From NCBI GenBank assembly GCA_015491595.1, contig WFVP01000375.1, positions 1 to 6,703 of the forward strand: a stretch of 6,703 nt of DNA. The letters run 5' to 3'. The stretch comes from Anaerolineales bacterium. Its GTDB lineage: Bacteria; Chloroflexota; Anaerolineae; Anaerolineales; DRMV01. This document shows positions 6,465-6,703 of the stretch, piece after piece. The position numbers were made by a program, and so were the translations under genes. Every line of letters begins with the position of its first letter. Within the stretch, counting starts at the first letter, position 1. The notes beneath the pieces are model-generated. The model did not search any database, had not been told where the DNA came from, and was given only the letters and a program-made list of their open reading frames with translations.

Positions 6465-6474
6465 AGGTTTCGTC

Positions 6475-6681
6475 ATGGTGTCCCAGGAACTGCTGGATTT
6501 ACTCCGCTGTCCGGTGTGCGTCCAAGAAGGCAAAGGCGAATTGCGGTTGGTAAAGGAAACCTGGCTGATTTGTGACGGTTGTGGACGGAAGTATCCCATC
6601 CGGGAGGACATCCCTGTGATGCTCATTGAAGAAGGCGACAAGTGGCAATCCGTGCCCGAGGATGAACTCCCGGTCCCGCCC
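6475..6681 (+). CDS. Trm112-family (UPF0434/YcaR-like) zinc-ribbon protein, 3' end missing
   Basis: This is a small protein of the Trm112 family (about 60-70 aa in bacteria); eukaryotic and archaeal relatives bind and activate methyltransferases, while the role of bacterial stand-alone members is poorly known. Sixty-nine genuine residues are visible. ELLDLLRCPVC supplies the first Cys pair (C12, C15) and ICDGC the second (C33, C36), forming a likely zinc site. YPIREDIPVMLIEE (40-53) is the family's characteristic segment. The ATG at 6475 is preceded by GGAGG with a 7-base gap and by an extended -10 promoter. No stop codon is reached in real sequence: codons after position 6681 are sequencing adapter, so the apparent C-terminus LSLIHI is an artefact. 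It is transcribed away from the importer and has no evident functional link to it. Confidence 0.9.
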
Positions 6682-6703
6682 CTGTCTCTTATACACATCT
6701 GAC
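6682..6703 (+). other. Nextera/Tn5 transposase adapter contamination
   Basis: Positions 6682-6700 read CTGTCTCTTATACACATCT, the Tn5 mosaic-end complement used in Nextera libraries. The following GAC agrees with the start of one of the two Nextera adapter tails. It lies exactly at the sequence end, where untrimmed read-through would appear. It also creates the known artefact peptides SLIHI on the plus strand and MCIRDR or MYKRQ on the minus strand. It is not part of the organism's genome. Confidence 0.98.

Noticed and set aside
6216..6698. Minus-strand open frame beginning MCIRDRGG
   Set aside because: The first residues are encoded by the sequencing adapter and the rest runs antisense to the Trm112 gene.
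1..6703. CRISPR arrays, tRNA or rRNA genes, insertion sequences, attachment sites
   Set aside because: No regularly spaced repeats, cloverleaf-like segments, transposase motifs or terminal inverted repeats were seen on either strand. The Tn5 end at 6682 is a library adapter, not a resident element.

Overview
This window looks like the end of a metagenomic or draft contig from a GC-rich bacterium, most likely a member of the Chloroflexota (Anaerolineae-like). The main reason is the solute-binding lipoprotein: a lipobox is followed directly by a long Pro/Thr/Glu/Ala-rich tether, a style very common in that phylum. The lineage call is inferred from protein style, not from a marker gene.

Almost the whole window is one ABC importer of the peptide/nickel (Opp/Dpp, SBP family 5) type, read on the minus strand. 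In transcription order it has a substrate-binding lipoprotein (5891 to 3252), a strong intrinsic terminator (3236 to 3198), a second promoter region (about 3095 to 3045), permease B (3010 to 1877), permease C (1864 to 512) and a first ATPase (510 to beyond the left edge, cut at its signature motif). The permease and ATPase genes are packed with gaps of 12 and 1 bases. The terminator and second promoter suggest that the binding protein is made as a separate, probably more abundant transcript. A near-palindromic motif, ACA(A/G)AATGGCGC(C)TTTGT, occurs in both promoter regions and may be a shared operator.

The importer is unusual in three linked ways. The binding protein (879 aa) carries the family-5 fold in circularly permuted order: the segment that is normally C-terminal comes first, the normally N-terminal segment second, and a beta-rich Ig-like domain is appended. 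Permease C has a beta-rich extracytoplasmic insert of roughly 140 residues beyond the family norm between its first membrane helix and a degenerate GTDxxGRD motif. Permease B has an enlarged, highly charged first extracytoplasmic loop. These may be parts of one co-adapted transporter subtype. Its substrate cannot be told from the sequence.

To the right of the importer, 5892-6474 has no intact gene. It holds the binding-protein promoter, a stretch that reads like a frameshifted minus-strand gene remnant (about 6325 to 5995), and a plus-strand promoter for a Trm112-family zinc-ribbon protein starting at 6475. The last 22 bases (6682-6703) are Nextera transposase adapter, so the real sequence ends at about 6681 and the tail of the Trm112 protein is artificial.
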